Assembly (NCBI RefSeq): GCF_001651865.1
Contig: NZ_LPUX01000067.1
Coordinates: 186,538-250,537, forward strand
Direction of reading: 5' to 3'
Source: Sinorhizobium glycinis
GTDB taxonomy: Bacteria > Pseudomonadota > Alphaproteobacteria > Rhizobiales > Rhizobiaceae
DNA length: 64,000 nt
Below the pieces are notes generated by a model. That model saw only the letters and a program-made list of their open reading frames with translations. It searched no databases and was not told the origin of the DNA. This document shows, one piece after another, positions 25,202 to 32,777 of this stretch. Position 1 is the first letter of the stretch. Every line of letters begins with the position of its first letter. The translations under genes were made by a program, and so were the position numbers.

Positions 25202-25597
25202 TTAGCGTTTCCAGCGGCCTTCGTATTTGAACTCGGGGGCCGCCTTGAGCTGATCCTTGGTCGCGTCCATCACAGCCGTCCATTTCTTGTCGTTTTCGAC
25301 GTAGGTGATTTTGACGGCCTTCGGGCTGACAATGACGTAGCGCTCGCCCATCCCGAGGACCCCTCCGACCGACACGATATATCCGGCCAGCTGACCTTCC
25401 GAGAGGATCAGATCCTTGATCTCGCCGATCGTTTCGTCGGCATTGTTTGTGACGTTGAGATTGACGAGATTGTAGCTCAGCACGTCGGTCGGCTTGGCGG
25501 TGATGAAGGTTTCGGTGGTTGTGGTTTCCGCCGTCTGCGCGGCAGCCGCTCCAACAATCATCGTAGTCGCTGCAAGAGCAATCAGAATACGTCGCAT
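25202..25597 (-). CDS. exported PRC-barrel domain protein
   Basis: The 131-residue product has a signal peptide (MRRILIALAATTMIVGAAAA-Q) and a PRC-barrel at about 40-110: NLNVTNNADETIGEIKDLIL, GYIVSVGGVLGMGERYVIV and a closing VKITYVENDKKW. PRC-barrel proteins of this type are periplasmic and often stress-induced in rhizobia. The ligand is unknown. I use the ATG at 25597, preceded by AAGGGG. The open frame to 25759 crosses the promoter at 25633-25658 and is rejected. Confidence 0.85.
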   Translation of the reverse strand: MRRILIALAATTMIVGAAAAQTAETTTTETFITAKPTDVLSYNLVNLNVTNNADETIGEIKDLILSEGQLAGYIVSVGGVLGMGERYVIVSPKAVKITYVENDKKWTAVMDATKDQLKAAPEFKYEGRWKR

Positions 25598-25632
25598 GGT
25601 CCCACCCCTTGGAGGATGTTCAGGAACCCGGA

Positions 25633-25658
25633 AACGCCATGAAGTGATCGAAAGTTCC
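25633..25658 (-). promoter_or_regulatory. EcfG/RpoE2-type promoter
   Basis: On the minus strand GGAAC (25658-25654) and CGTT (25636-25633) are 17 nt apart. This full consensus match lies 36 nt before the PRC-barrel gene start. Confidence 0.75.
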
Positions 25659-25665
25659 AACGACC

Positions 25666-25956
25666 TCAGTGAATTGGGCGGTGTGGACGGATTCTGACCA
25701 AAATGAAGCCTGCTGTGAGTGCGACAATGGACGCGAAAATTCGCTTCGTCTTCTCGCATCGTAGGGCGACGCGTTTGAAGCGTTTGAGCTCGCCGACAGC
25801 TTGTTCGAGGCGGGCGCGTCCTCTGTAAAGGGCCTTGGAGAAGAAGCCCGGCTTTTGTTTCTTATTGGCCTTGTGCGGAACGACGGGGATGATGCCGCGG
25901 TTCGTGCCGTCTGCCGGTTGTCCTTGTCGCCGGCGCGGCAATGAGGCTCGAAACAC
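25666..25956 (-). pseudogene. C-terminal fragment of an IS5-family transposase
   Basis: The frame contains RGIIPVVPHKANKKQKPGFF, SKALYRGRARLEQAVGELKR and FKRVALRCEKTKRIFASIVA. This is the typical end of IS5-type transposases, including the final Glu (RxxxEQAVGxLKRF) of the DDE triad. The N-terminal two thirds and the first two aspartates are missing. It ends close to the PRC-barrel promoter, so an old insertion adjoins that promoter. Confidence 0.75.
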
Positions 25957-26029
25957 CTCCAGCGCCGCCGCCCAATCCTTTCGGAAATCTTTCCCGACGA
26001 AACGCGGCGCTCTGCCTCCGGTTTCTCTT

Positions 26030-26375
26030 CAATGCCTTGCGCTTCTTCACGGCCCATGGCGTCGAGGTCCATCGCGTAATGACGACAATGGCACAAGCTT
26101 CCGCTCCCATCGCTGCGCCAAGGCGCTGTGGCGGATCGCCATCAGGCACATCCGCACCAGGCCCTGTACGCCCAAGACCAATGGCGAGGCCTAACGTGTC
26201 GTCCAGACCGCTCTGCGCGAATGGGCCTATGCCAAGGCCCACAAAACACCGGAGCAGCGGGGCGCCGACCTACCGATCTGGCTCCACCGCTACAATTGGC
26301 ATCGCCCCCACGGCAGCTTAAAATCCAAGCGGATCAGCAGACTCGGCCTCACCGACGACGGCTCCACATTTAGGC
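26030..26375 (+). pseudogene. IS481/IS3-type transposase fragment, frameshifted
   Basis: Translation across frames gives ALRFFTAHGVEVHRVMT, then DNGTSFRSHRCAKALW, then HIRTRPCTPKTNGEA. An in-frame stop precedes VVQTALREWAYAKAHKT and PIWLHRYNWHRPHGSLKSK. This is the C-terminal half of an rve-type integrase of the IS481 group, with the second Asp (TDNG) and the E of TNGEAE affected. One frameshift near 26085 and one stop near 26191 show decay. Confidence 0.75.
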
Positions 26376-26478
26376 AGGTTTTTCTGTACACCAAGTAGTT
26401 CGGCAAGACCCACTAATGGCGAGCAACATCAGTGTGCGCTGATGGAACGGTCGAACAGCCCAAACCGAGCCGAATAAG

Positions 26479-26502
26479 AAACCCCGCCGACGGCGGGGTT
26501 TT
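26479..26502. terminator. intrinsic terminator, bidirectional
   Basis: A 10-bp perfect stem AAACCCCGCC/GGCGGGGTTT around a GAC loop (26479-26501) is followed by a T. The A/T flanks let it act in both directions. It lies 23 bp beyond the csbD stop. Confidence 0.85.
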
Positions 26503-26524
26503 GATTATGCCAGAGCGGGACGAC

Positions 26525-26731
26525 TTACCAGTCGTCCTGTTTGCTGTACCAGTCGTCAATCTCCCTCTTCGCGCGGTCCTTCTCAAGACCATAGCGTTCT
26601 TGGATTTTGCCTTCGAGCTGGTCGCGTTTACCGGCGATCTGGTCGAGATCGTCGTCAGTGAGCTTACCCCACTGCTCCTTGATCTTACCTTTGAATTGCT
26701 TCCAATTGCCTTCGACCCGATTCCAATCCAT
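26525..26731 (-). CDS. csbD: CsbD family stress protein
   Basis: This 68-residue hydrophilic helical protein begins MDWNRVEGNWKQFKGKIKEQ and continues WGKLTDDDLDQIAGKRDQLEG. This is the full CsbD signature (N-x-x-x-GxWKQxKGK...WGxLTDDDLxxIxGxRDxLxGxxQxxYG). CsbD-like proteins are abundant under general stress, with unknown mechanism. A weak promoter candidate CGAAC-N17-GTT lies about 35-60 bp upstream. A strong terminator follows. Confidence 0.93.
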   Translation of the reverse strand: MDWNRVEGNWKQFKGKIKEQWGKLTDDDLDQIAGKRDQLEGKIQERYGLEKDRAKREIDDWYSKQDDW

Positions 26732-27093
26732 ATGCGTTTTCTCCTGAGTTTGCGCCTGTACAACAAACTCACAACGGTCGAATTAGTTCGAGCCGTCGCA
26801 GTGATATGTCAGAACGGCGGCTTGGCGGACTCCAACTCACGCCGATAAACGGAATCTTACGCGCCCGCTGATGAGCGCCTTCATCCGCATTGAAAGGCTC
26901 TGGGCGCAATCCTCATGGAAAGTGACATTCGAATATTCCTATTGTGCCTTCCGCGCCTTGATGACTGACCACCCCAACACGTCAGTCATCGAGGCGCGGA
27001 AGCCAACGGCTGCGACTGGCGTAGCATTCACTCTTTCACACCGACAGGAAGCGGATCTCTGTACGCGGATCTTTGTATGAATTGTCGGCACCT
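26732..27093. other. intergenic region holding a long hairpin
   Basis: This gap of about 360 bp between divergent csbD and the BON-like gene has no supported gene. Its notable feature is the 22-bp inverted repeat at 26948-27002, listed separately. Confidence 0.4.
26948..27002. repeat. long inverted repeat, 22-bp arms
   Basis: The left arm 26948-26969 begins CTTCCGCGCC and the right arm 26981-27002 ends GGCGCGGAAG. All 22 positions pair except one that would be G-U in RNA, around an 11-nt loop. No T-tract follows. It could be a cruciform-forming intergenic palindrome, a mobile palindromic unit or a processed RNA hairpin. Confidence 0.75.
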
Positions 27094-27118
27094 GGAACAA
27101 CGGAGGTTACTTAGCGTT
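27094..27118 (+). promoter_or_regulatory. EcfG/RpoE2-type promoter
   Basis: GGAAC at 27094-27098 and CGTT at 27115-27118 with 16 nt between them form a full consensus match. It lies 29 nt before the ATG of the BON-like gene. Confidence 0.75.
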
Positions 27119-27147
27119 TGCTCATTTGGGGGGTTAGGGAGGTTGCC

Positions 27148-27408
27148 ATGATCCTGGTCACACATGATCCAAGCCGGCAGAATTGCCAAGGCTCCGATTC
27201 GGCGTCCCTCATTGCATCTGTCCGTTGCGCGATCGCATCGGAAGTGCCATTCGACGTGACGAATTTATCGTACCGTGTTTTGGGCGACAGCATTGTAATC
27301 GAAGGCAATGTGGTTAAGCGTAGCGACGCCGAGCTTATCCACCGAATTGCCGAGGATATTGCCGGTCAGGGGCGTGTAATTATGAGGGTCGGCGGCATAA
27401 ACCACTAG
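27148..27408 (+). CDS. BON-domain-like small protein, 86 aa
   Basis: The ATG at 27148 follows a GGGAGG ribosome site. Residues 20-80 (SVRCAIASEVPFDVTNLSYR, VLGDSIVIEGNVVKRSDAEL, IHRIAEDIAGQGRVIMRV) have the alpha-beta pattern of a BON domain, a small fold thought to bind lipid or surface components in OsmY-like proteins. There is no signal peptide. A perfect general-stress promoter is placed directly upstream, which fits an osmotic or desiccation role by inference. Confidence 0.65.
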   Translation: MILVTHDPSRQNCQGSDSASLIASVRCAIASEVPFDVTNLSYRVLGDSIVIEGNVVKRSDAELIHRIAEDIAGQGRVIMRVGGINH

Positions 27409-27567
27409 GCCGCGGTCCAGGTCGGCTTCGGACTCCCATAATTCCATCAAGTTGATACGTGAAGGATCTGATGGATAGGCCCAGGCAACCCGAAATGCGC
27501 GAGCGCGCCTGATCAAATCCGCATGTGCGTCAACGAGGGCCTTCCGCCGAGCGGCCGGAATATACGC
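27409..27567 (-). pseudogene. remnant of an antibiotic-biosynthesis-monooxygenase-like gene
   Basis: The minus frame reads KALVDAHADLIRRARAF, then DPSRINLMELWESEADLD. This resembles the second half of an ABM-type (dimeric alpha-beta barrel) protein, where a block such as PGCLDLAIS would normally stand in place of RVAWAY. It has no start, and the frame runs into sequence overlapping the BON-like gene. The assignment is tentative. Confidence 0.4.
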
Positions 27568-27880
27568 ATAATCCTGCTTTGTTCGCCCTTAGCGTTGCTT
27601 GGCGTACTTTCAACGCGATGTCCTCAGTTTACCACAGATTTTCTGGTAGGCGGTAGGCGATGAACAATACCACGCGAAATCAATAACTTATTTCCATACT
27701 TGTTATTACGTGATTTGTTATAACATAACAGATAATATATTAGAGTGCTGCGTCGGAATTTCCCGGCTGCTCCCGCCATCCTCTCTGAGAGCTCGCGTTG
27801 ACTTGCGCGCGGCTGCGTCACGTCGGAGACTTGCCTGTCGCCTGTCTACCCGTGTCCGGTTGCTGGAAAGAAGAAATCTC
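27568..27880. other. AT-rich upstream region of corA
   Basis: About 310 bp with an AT-rich core at 27680-27740 (ATAACAGATAATATATTAG), a likely promoter region. It contains GTTATAACATAAC, a 13-mer also found near 11236. No gene is supported. Confidence 0.4.
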
Positions 27881-28846
27881 ATGCCTGTAGTCGCCTCGTT
27901 CATATACCGAGACGGAAAGCGCGCCGAAGAACTGCCGCTCTCCCCCATGCCGATTTCCTTCAATGAAAATGAATTCGCATGGATCGGCTTGCATGCGCCG
28001 ACAGCCGAGGAGATGGCTGCGCTTCAGGAGGCGTTCGGACTGCATCAGCTTGCCGTCGAGGATGCGCTCAATTCGCAGCAGATAGCAAAGGTGGACATAT
28101 ACGGCGAACAGCTGTTCGTGGTCGCAAAGACCGCGCACCTCGAAGGCGACAAGATCCTCTACGGCGAGACGTCGCTGTTTGTCGGGCGGCACCATATCAT
28201 CTCTGTCCGGCAGGGCTCTGCACGTGCGCATACCGAGCTTCGCTCACAACTGGAGGCCTCTCCCCAATTGTTGCAGAAGGGGCCGGACTACGTGCTGCAT
28301 GCGATCATCGATTTCATCGTCGATGGCTATCTCCCGGTCGTTCAGACGATCGAGGACAAGGTGCTGGCGATGGAAAAGCACATGCTAGTGGCATTTCTCG
28401 GGCGGGAGGAGATCCGCCGAATTTTCCGTCTGCGCCGACAGGTCATCCTGTTCCAACGGATTCTTGGTCCGATGTCGGAGGTCGTCGGCAAGCTGGTTCA
28501 TCTGGAATTGCCGTGCATTGATGAGCACGCAAGACCTTATTTCCGCGATGTGCATGACCACGTCAGGCGCGTGGACGCCCTGGTCAGCGGTCTGCGTGAG
28601 GTCATCACCTCGGTTTTTGAGGCCAGCAACCTGCTGGAGCAGCAGCGGCAGGGGACAATCACGAGACAATTGGCAGCGTGGGCTGCCATCCTCGCGGTTC
28701 CGACGGCAATCGCAGGAATCTACGGGATGAACTTCCGAAACATGCCCGAATTGGACACGCGGTACGGCTATTTCGCGGTGCTTGGAACGATCGCTGCGCT
28801 TTGTTCTTTCCTCTTCTACCGGTTCAAAAAAGCTGGCTGGATCTGA
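27881..28846 (+). CDS. corA: CorA-type magnesium/cobalt channel
   Basis: This 321-residue protein has a large cytosolic N-terminal domain with a long helical stalk (about 150-255, IIDFIVDGYLPVVQTIEDKV). Two C-terminal membrane helices follow. The first ends with the selectivity motif YGMNF near residue 284, and the second is FAVLGTIAALCSFLFYRF with the basic end KKAGW. I chose the ATG at 27881 (GGAAAGAAG upstream) over the longer open frame from 27710. CorA channels are homopentamers in the inner membrane. It appears monocistronic. Confidence 0.92.
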   Translation: MPVVASFIYRDGKRAEELPLSPMPISFNENEFAWIGLHAPTAEEMAALQEAFGLHQLAVEDALNSQQIAKVDIYGEQLFVVAKTAHLEGDKILYGETSLFVGRHHIISVRQGSARAHTELRSQLEASPQLLQKGPDYVLHAIIDFIVDGYLPVVQTIEDKVLAMEKHMLVAFLGREEIRRIFRLRRQVILFQRILGPMSEVVGKLVHLELPCIDEHARPYFRDVHDHVRRVDALVSGLREVITSVFEASNLLEQQRQGTITRQLAAWAAILAVPTAIAGIYGMNFRNMPELDTRYGYFAVLGTIAALCSFLFYRFKKAGWI

Positions 28847-29133
28847 CCCTCGTTTTTGCATGCGCACCTTTCGTTGGTGCGGCGGAGCGTCGTGAGCGCG
28901 CCTCGCCCGGAGGAATTGCCCGCCGTCACACACCGTCCGTCGGCTTCAATGCCGCTGATTTGTCGGGCACTGCCAGACGAATTCTTGAGATCGGAGTTCC
29001 TGGCCACTGTAGACCGGGGCCCCTAGCCGTCGCCCAGGAGTATCAGCCGGGAGCCTTTCATCCGAAGAGCCCTTTGCATGAGCATTACGGCATAGAGTAT
29101 TATCCTGAAAAAGTTGATCGTGCGGGAATAGCG
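28847..29133. other. 287-bp gap between corA and a kinase
   Basis: The frame of the following kinase extends back through this stretch, but its translation is Arg/Gly-rich and unlike the kinase N-terminus. No clear promoter or terminator was found. Confidence 0.35.
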
Positions 29134-30132
29134 ATGAACCTGGAAGATCTCTATCGCCTGTTGCGGAACGGCCATGTCGAGGCGCAAGGCATAATCGACA
29201 CGGTCCCCGATCCTTTGCTTGTCCTTGACCAGAACCTGTGCGTCCGGACCGCCAGCCGGGCCTTCTTCACGTTCTTCAAAGTCGACCGCGACGAGACAAT
29301 CGGGCAGCACATCTATGATCTCGGCGACCGGCAATGGGACATCCCTGAGCTGCGTCGCCTGCTGGAAGAGGTGATCCCGAAGAGCACGGCGGTTGTTGAC
29401 TATGAGGTAGAGCACGACTTTCCGAGCATCGGTCGGCGGACGATGCTCGTCAGTGCGCGCCGGCTGTTCCATCCCGACAACAACAGCCGCACCTTGCTGC
29501 TCTCGATCGTGGACGCGACTGAGCGACGCCAGCATGAGGCCGAGAAGGATGTGCTTCTAGGAGAACTGCGGCATCGCATGAAGAACCTGCTCGGCTTGGT
29601 CCAGGCAATAGCCCGCCAGACGACAGCGGCGGGCCGCTCCGGCGAGGAATATCGGGACGCTTTCCTCGGCCGGTTCAATGCGCTCGTGCAGGCCCACGAA
29701 GCGGCTTACGCGCAAGAGGGCGAGGCTGACCTTCAGGAGGTGCTTGAACGAACGCTTGAACCCTATTCAGCAGGTCCGACCGGGGTTCTCGTCGAATCGG
29801 GGCCGGCCGTCCCACTCGCATCGAAACAGATCATGACGCTGAGCCTGATCCTGCACGAACTCGCGACCAATGCGATTAAGTATGGCGCGTTGTCGATACC
29901 CGAGGGCCAGGTCCGCGTCCGCTGGGCGGTCGCGGAAGCGAGCGCGCCACATCTACGTCTGGTCTGGCAAGAGAGTGGCGGCCCCGCGGTTGCGCCGCCG
30001 GCCTCTTCCGGGTTCGGCACGCAGCTCATCGAGTTCGCGGTCAGCCGCGAATTGGGCGGACGGGTGGAACTGAACTATCAACCAGCGGGTTTGGTTGTCG
30101 AGATCGTTGCCCCGTTAGGATCGGTCTCATGA
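29134..30132 (+). CDS. PAS sensor kinase of the HWE family
   Basis: The 332-residue kinase has a PAS domain (about 20-130; IIDTVPDPLLVLDQNLCV, GDRQWDIP, IVDATERR). An HWE-type kinase core follows: ELRHRMKNLLGLVQAIARQT with the phospho-His, HELATNAIKYGALS as N-box, and WQESGG and GFGTQLIEFAV as G-boxes. HWE kinases are typical alphaproteobacterial light, stress and redox sensors. It has no membrane segment. The gene is followed after 16 bp by a response regulator, so the pair is a two-component system. Its PAS is a close paralogue of that in the kinase at 19698. Confidence 0.9.
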   Translation: MNLEDLYRLLRNGHVEAQGIIDTVPDPLLVLDQNLCVRTASRAFFTFFKVDRDETIGQHIYDLGDRQWDIPELRRLLEEVIPKSTAVVDYEVEHDFPSIGRRTMLVSARRLFHPDNNSRTLLLSIVDATERRQHEAEKDVLLGELRHRMKNLLGLVQAIARQTTAAGRSGEEYRDAFLGRFNALVQAHEAAYAQEGEADLQEVLERTLEPYSAGPTGVLVESGPAVPLASKQIMTLSLILHELATNAIKYGALSIPEGQVRVRWAVAEASAPHLRLVWQESGGPAVAPPASSGFGTQLIEFAVSRELGGRVELNYQPAGLVVEIVAPLGSVS

Positions 30133-30148
30133 CATCGAGACTGGTCTC

Positions 30149-30505
30149 ATGCGCAAGACCGTACTTATCGTGGAGGACGAGTTCCTGATCGCGATGGATC
30201 TCAAGCTGCTGCTTGAGCGGAGCGGCTGGTATGTGCTCGGACCCGCGGCGACGGTGGAGGAAGCGCTCGAACTGCTGGACGATGAATTGCCTGCCGTAGC
30301 ACTTCTCGATGTCACCTTGAGGGACGGCTCGGTAACACGGCTGGCGGAGGCGCTGTGCGAGCGGAACGTACCCTTTGTCGTGGCAAGCGCTTATAGCAGA
30401 CCTGAGCTTATCGGGGGAGAGATCCTGGCCGGCGCACCTACTGTCGGCAAGCCGACCGAGGAGCGGCTCTTGATCGCAGTTCTGGAGAAGGCGGTCCGAT
30501 CCTGA
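30149..30505 (+). CDS. single-domain response regulator paired with the HWE kinase
   Basis: The 118 residues form one receiver domain: TVLIVEDEFLIAMDLKLLLE, phospho-Asp in ALLDVTLRDG, switch residue in FVVASAYS, and Lys in TVGKPTEERLL. No output domain is fused. It lies 16 bp after the HWE kinase on the same strand and is almost certainly its partner. Such stand-alone receivers commonly follow HWE kinases in rhizobia. Confidence 0.9.
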   Translation: MRKTVLIVEDEFLIAMDLKLLLERSGWYVLGPAATVEEALELLDDELPAVALLDVTLRDGSVTRLAEALCERNVPFVVASAYSRPELIGGEILAGAPTVGKPTEERLLIAVLEKAVRS

Positions 30506-30649
30506 CTTGCATGTCCACTCGGATGTTTCCTCAACCTCAAATCTTCCTTTCGGCAGCTTTGGTCCGGCAGGAGACCTTCGGTCTGAACGACTCTTCGCGC
30601 GAATGAGCGGTCCGGCTCCCCTCACCTTTCCGCCGCGCCCGTCACCCGC

Positions 30650-30814
30650 TTATCGAGGCGGCTCAACGCTGATCAGCGCGTCGAATGCGGCCTCTTCCTG
30701 CTGGTGCAGAGCGACAGCACGCTCCAGCTCGGCCGCGATCAGCTGACGCTCGCCGGCGTCGATGGATGCCGCCAACTCGGCCCGCAGTTCCTCAATGTGC
30801 TCGTAAGTGGTCAT
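30650..30814 (-). CDS. 54-residue helical protein
   Basis: The small frame MTTYEHIEELRAELAASIDA, then GERQLIAAELERAVALHQQE, is highly charged and predicted all-helical, ending LISVEPPR. AGAGGAG lies 6 nt before the ATG at 30814. The Glu/Ala-rich pattern suits a coiled-coil or antitoxin-like small protein, but no family is recognised. It converges on the response regulator gene. The function is unknown. Confidence 0.6.
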   Translation of the reverse strand: MTTYEHIEELRAELAASIDAGERQLIAAELERAVALHQQEEAAFDALISVEPPR

Positions 30815-31065
30815 CGTCAGCTCCTCTGATTGAAAACAGAGGCAGCCCCCCGAGGTGATGGGCTTGGGTCAATGAGCGCGTTAAGCGGCCTGGAGGGCAG
30901 ATGGGGGAGCCGATTTTGTCGTTTACGGCAAAATTGGGGGAACCGTCTGTCATTGAGGCAAGCCCATCAGCTCGGTACCGTCGACCTATGTTGAGAGAGA
31001 GAAACTCCCTCTCCGTATCGCACCGAATTAACGGCCGAAGGCCGCGTAGATTCAACTCACTGAGA

Positions 31066-31258
31066 GGGGAAGAAAGAGCTCTGCCCTCTCTCCCCCACAA
31101 GCACTAAACCGGTCTCCCCATGCTTCTGCCGATGGCCTGCAGCACCGATCGGCCGCGCCGACGCGGCCCTGCGGGTGGGTGATCCCCCTCCGGTTTAGCG
31201 CTTGTCCCCCTCTCTTCCGCTGTTCCGCACGAGCTCGGGAGCAGGAGCGGGCTCCTGC
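31066..31258 (+). ncRNA. structured 5' leader or small RNA, copy 2
   Basis: The architecture is the same as at 2132-2365. A first hairpin lies at 31066-31095 (GGGGAAGAAAGAG with CTCTCTCCCC). A 16-nt stem pairs 31097-31112 with 31190-31205 (ACAAGCACTAAACCGG, one A-C mismatch). The inner hairpin is at 31151-31168 (GGCCGCG, loop CCGA, CGCGGCC), and a last hairpin is at 31241-31258 (GCAGGAGC, GG, GCTCCTGC). The paired bases differ from copy 1 while pairing is kept. It ends 54 nt before the gene at 31312. No Rfam family was recognised from memory. Confidence 0.55.
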
Positions 31259-31311
31259 CCTCCCTTCGATTTGGGAGGTCCGTTAGCGCGGAGCCTGGGA
31301 TTGAGGGTGCG

Positions 31312-31647
31312 ATGACAGAGGATTTTGGAATGGAAGCCGCGGTGTCGTTGGATGCGATGATAGAGCGGCATATAGCGGCGCTATTGGCGACTTCTGAGGC
31401 GGTGCGCGAATGGGATGAACGCCGGGCGGCCGGCGACGTGACCAACGTGGCCTACGCAAATGCTCTTCTCGAGGTGACGAAAGAGGAAGAGGCGGCCAGG
31501 CTTAGGATCGTGCAGCACCAGCCGTGCGACGATCGGGAATCGGGGCTGAAACTGGCCTACATTGCAGCGTATCTGTTCGCGACGGGAGGTTCGCTTAAGC
31601 AGGACGAAATGGAGGCTGTAATGCGCACGGCCGAACCCTTCGCCTAG
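31312..31647 (+). CDS. hypothetical protein, paralogue of the gene at 11368
   Basis: This 111-residue soluble helical protein begins MTEDFGMEAAVSLDAMIERH. It shares blocks with the protein beside rcgA: DERRAAGDVTNVAYANALLE and DRESGLKLAYIAAYLFATGG. The shared core spans nearly the whole protein, so this copy may show the true extent of the family. It is preceded by the structured leader and followed by a bidirectional terminator, hence a monocistronic unit beside the conjugation block. The function is unknown. Confidence 0.7.
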   Translation: MTEDFGMEAAVSLDAMIERHIAALLATSEAVREWDERRAAGDVTNVAYANALLEVTKEEEAARLRIVQHQPCDDRESGLKLAYIAAYLFATGGSLKQDEMEAVMRTAEPFA

Positions 31648-31720
31648 AGGAAACAGGCTGCGGTCTTCGCCCTATGGATCAGCGTTGAAGGCGTAAGTTC
31701 TCGATTGTACGATCGAGAGT

Positions 31721-31750
31721 AAAAAAGCCGCCCTGAAGGAGGCTTTTTTT
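31721..31750. terminator. intrinsic terminator, bidirectional
   Basis: AAAAAAGCC at 31721-31729 pairs with GGCTTTTTT near 31741-31749, with an inner CCT/AGG pairing, and T-runs lie on both strands. It separates the convergent gene at 31312-31647 from the minus-strand operon ending at 31750. Confidence 0.8.
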
Positions 31751-32166
31751 CAGTTGATCGTGGCAATCCACTCGCCGGATGCTGACTTAGCGAAGCCGAC
31801 GATTCGATCGATGGGCTTCGCGTCAGGTCCCATCTTGACCGAAGTCATGCAGGCGACGCCTGGCCCTGCCCCGGCCTTGTCACATTGGCCGAGCGCTAGG
31901 GAGATTTCCGGCAGATTATTTCCATCCCAAACAAGGGGAGACGCCGCATGAGCCTTGCGGTAGGCCGATTGTGCTTCCGCTTCGGTGGGCGCTTCAACGG
32001 TCGGAACCGGGCAAAGAGATGGATCAGCGGAGATAGCCGCAACCAATTCGGCTTTCGAGATGGCCTGAGCTTCGACTTTCGGCTCGGATGTCGCAATGTA
32101 TGTGCCGCCGGCGCCAGCCGCTAAGCCGAGGGTGGCTGCGATCGCGATTATGGCATTCTGGTGCAT
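31750..32166 (-). CDS. membrane-anchored hypothetical protein, last gene of the accessory operon
   Basis: The 138 residues begin with an uncleaved or cleavable hydrophobic helix (IIAIAATLGLAAGAGGTYIA). A short periplasmic domain follows, with four Cys and the blocks LCPVPTVEAP and AGPGVACMTSVKMGPDAKP. The second half (DRIVGFAKSASGEWIATIN) resembles a small beta sheet. It is the last gene of a six-gene minus-strand operon that diverges from virB. The stop overlaps the terminator. The function is unknown, and a role in the envelope near the secretion channel is inference. Confidence 0.65.
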   Translation of the reverse strand: MHQNAIIAIAATLGLAAGAGGTYIATSEPKVEAQAISKAELVAAISADPSLCPVPTVEAPTEAEAQSAYRKAHAASPLVWDGNNLPEISLALGQCDKAGAGPGVACMTSVKMGPDAKPIDRIVGFAKSASGEWIATIN

Positions 32167-32185
32167 TGAATGTTTCCTCTGATGC

Positions 32186-32776
32186 CTAGGTCCTGAGATT
32201 GAACCAGAAGCGCTCTTTCACGCCTTTGTCATTCGGGATGTCGAAATACCAGTCGTTAGCGCGGCGCGGGCGTGGTGTTGAGATTTGCACCTTGCAGCTA
32301 CTGTTGTTGCGAGCCACCAGCGCAGAGCTGTTGCTGTTGTAAGAGTAGCTGATGGTAATGCCAGCTCGTCGATTTGCTTCCTCATCTCCATAAAGGGATT
32401 GGAACTGCGCTCGGTTCTCGCACCGATCCACTGTTTTCACGCAGCGGTTCGGCTCACGGTTTCGGTTCCAGTCATCATGATTGCCGCTCTCGGTGTAACC
32501 GACTTTGGTTCCTGCCGGGCATTCCTCATATTCTTCCCGACCTGGCTCGCCCGCTTTCGCCTCATGGCAAATGGGCCAATCGAATCCAGGCCGCGACATT
32601 GCGGCTATCAGCTTCTTCATAGGTGCAACGCAATAGGGAACGCCCTGCCAGGACGGGCTTTGAGAAGCAGCGCAAAGGAGAACCTGGCAGCCCCAAGAAG
32701 CATCTTGTGCTTTTGCTCCCGTGGGGGCGAAGGCAAGCGCAGCAAAACCGGCTGCGGCATAAAGCAGGTGTTTCAT
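32186..32776 (-). CDS. secreted Cys-rich hypothetical protein
   Basis: A signal peptide (MKHLLYAAAGFAALAFAPTG, cut after AKA) precedes a mature part of about 170 residues. Paired cysteines occur in WGCQVLLCAAS, PYCVAPMKKL, CHEAK, EECPAGTKVGYT and RCVKTVDRCEN. The start resembles the TraL/VirB-associated "CQVLLC" proteins seen on rhizobial transfer plasmids. The C-terminal half (ITISYSYNSN, DWYFDIPND) looks beta-rich. It starts 1 nt after the stop frame of the membrane gene upstream, so it is tightly coupled in the operon. Periplasmic location is likely. The function is unknown. Confidence 0.7.
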   Translation of the reverse strand: MKHLLYAAAGFAALAFAPTGAKAQDASWGCQVLLCAASQSPSWQGVPYCVAPMKKLIAAMSRPGFDWPICHEAKAGEPGREEYEECPAGTKVGYTESGNHDDWNRNREPNRCVKTVDRCENRAQFQSLYGDEEANRRAGITISYSYNSNSSALVARNNSSCKVQISTPRPRRANDWYFDIPNDKGVKERFWFNLRT

Positions 32777-32777
32777 G

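Noticed and set aside
27265-27516. 83-codon minus-strand ORF overlapping the BON-like gene
   Set aside because: Its first half resembles an ABM remnant and is listed as such. The half overlapping the BON-like gene has no similarity and is treated as shadow.
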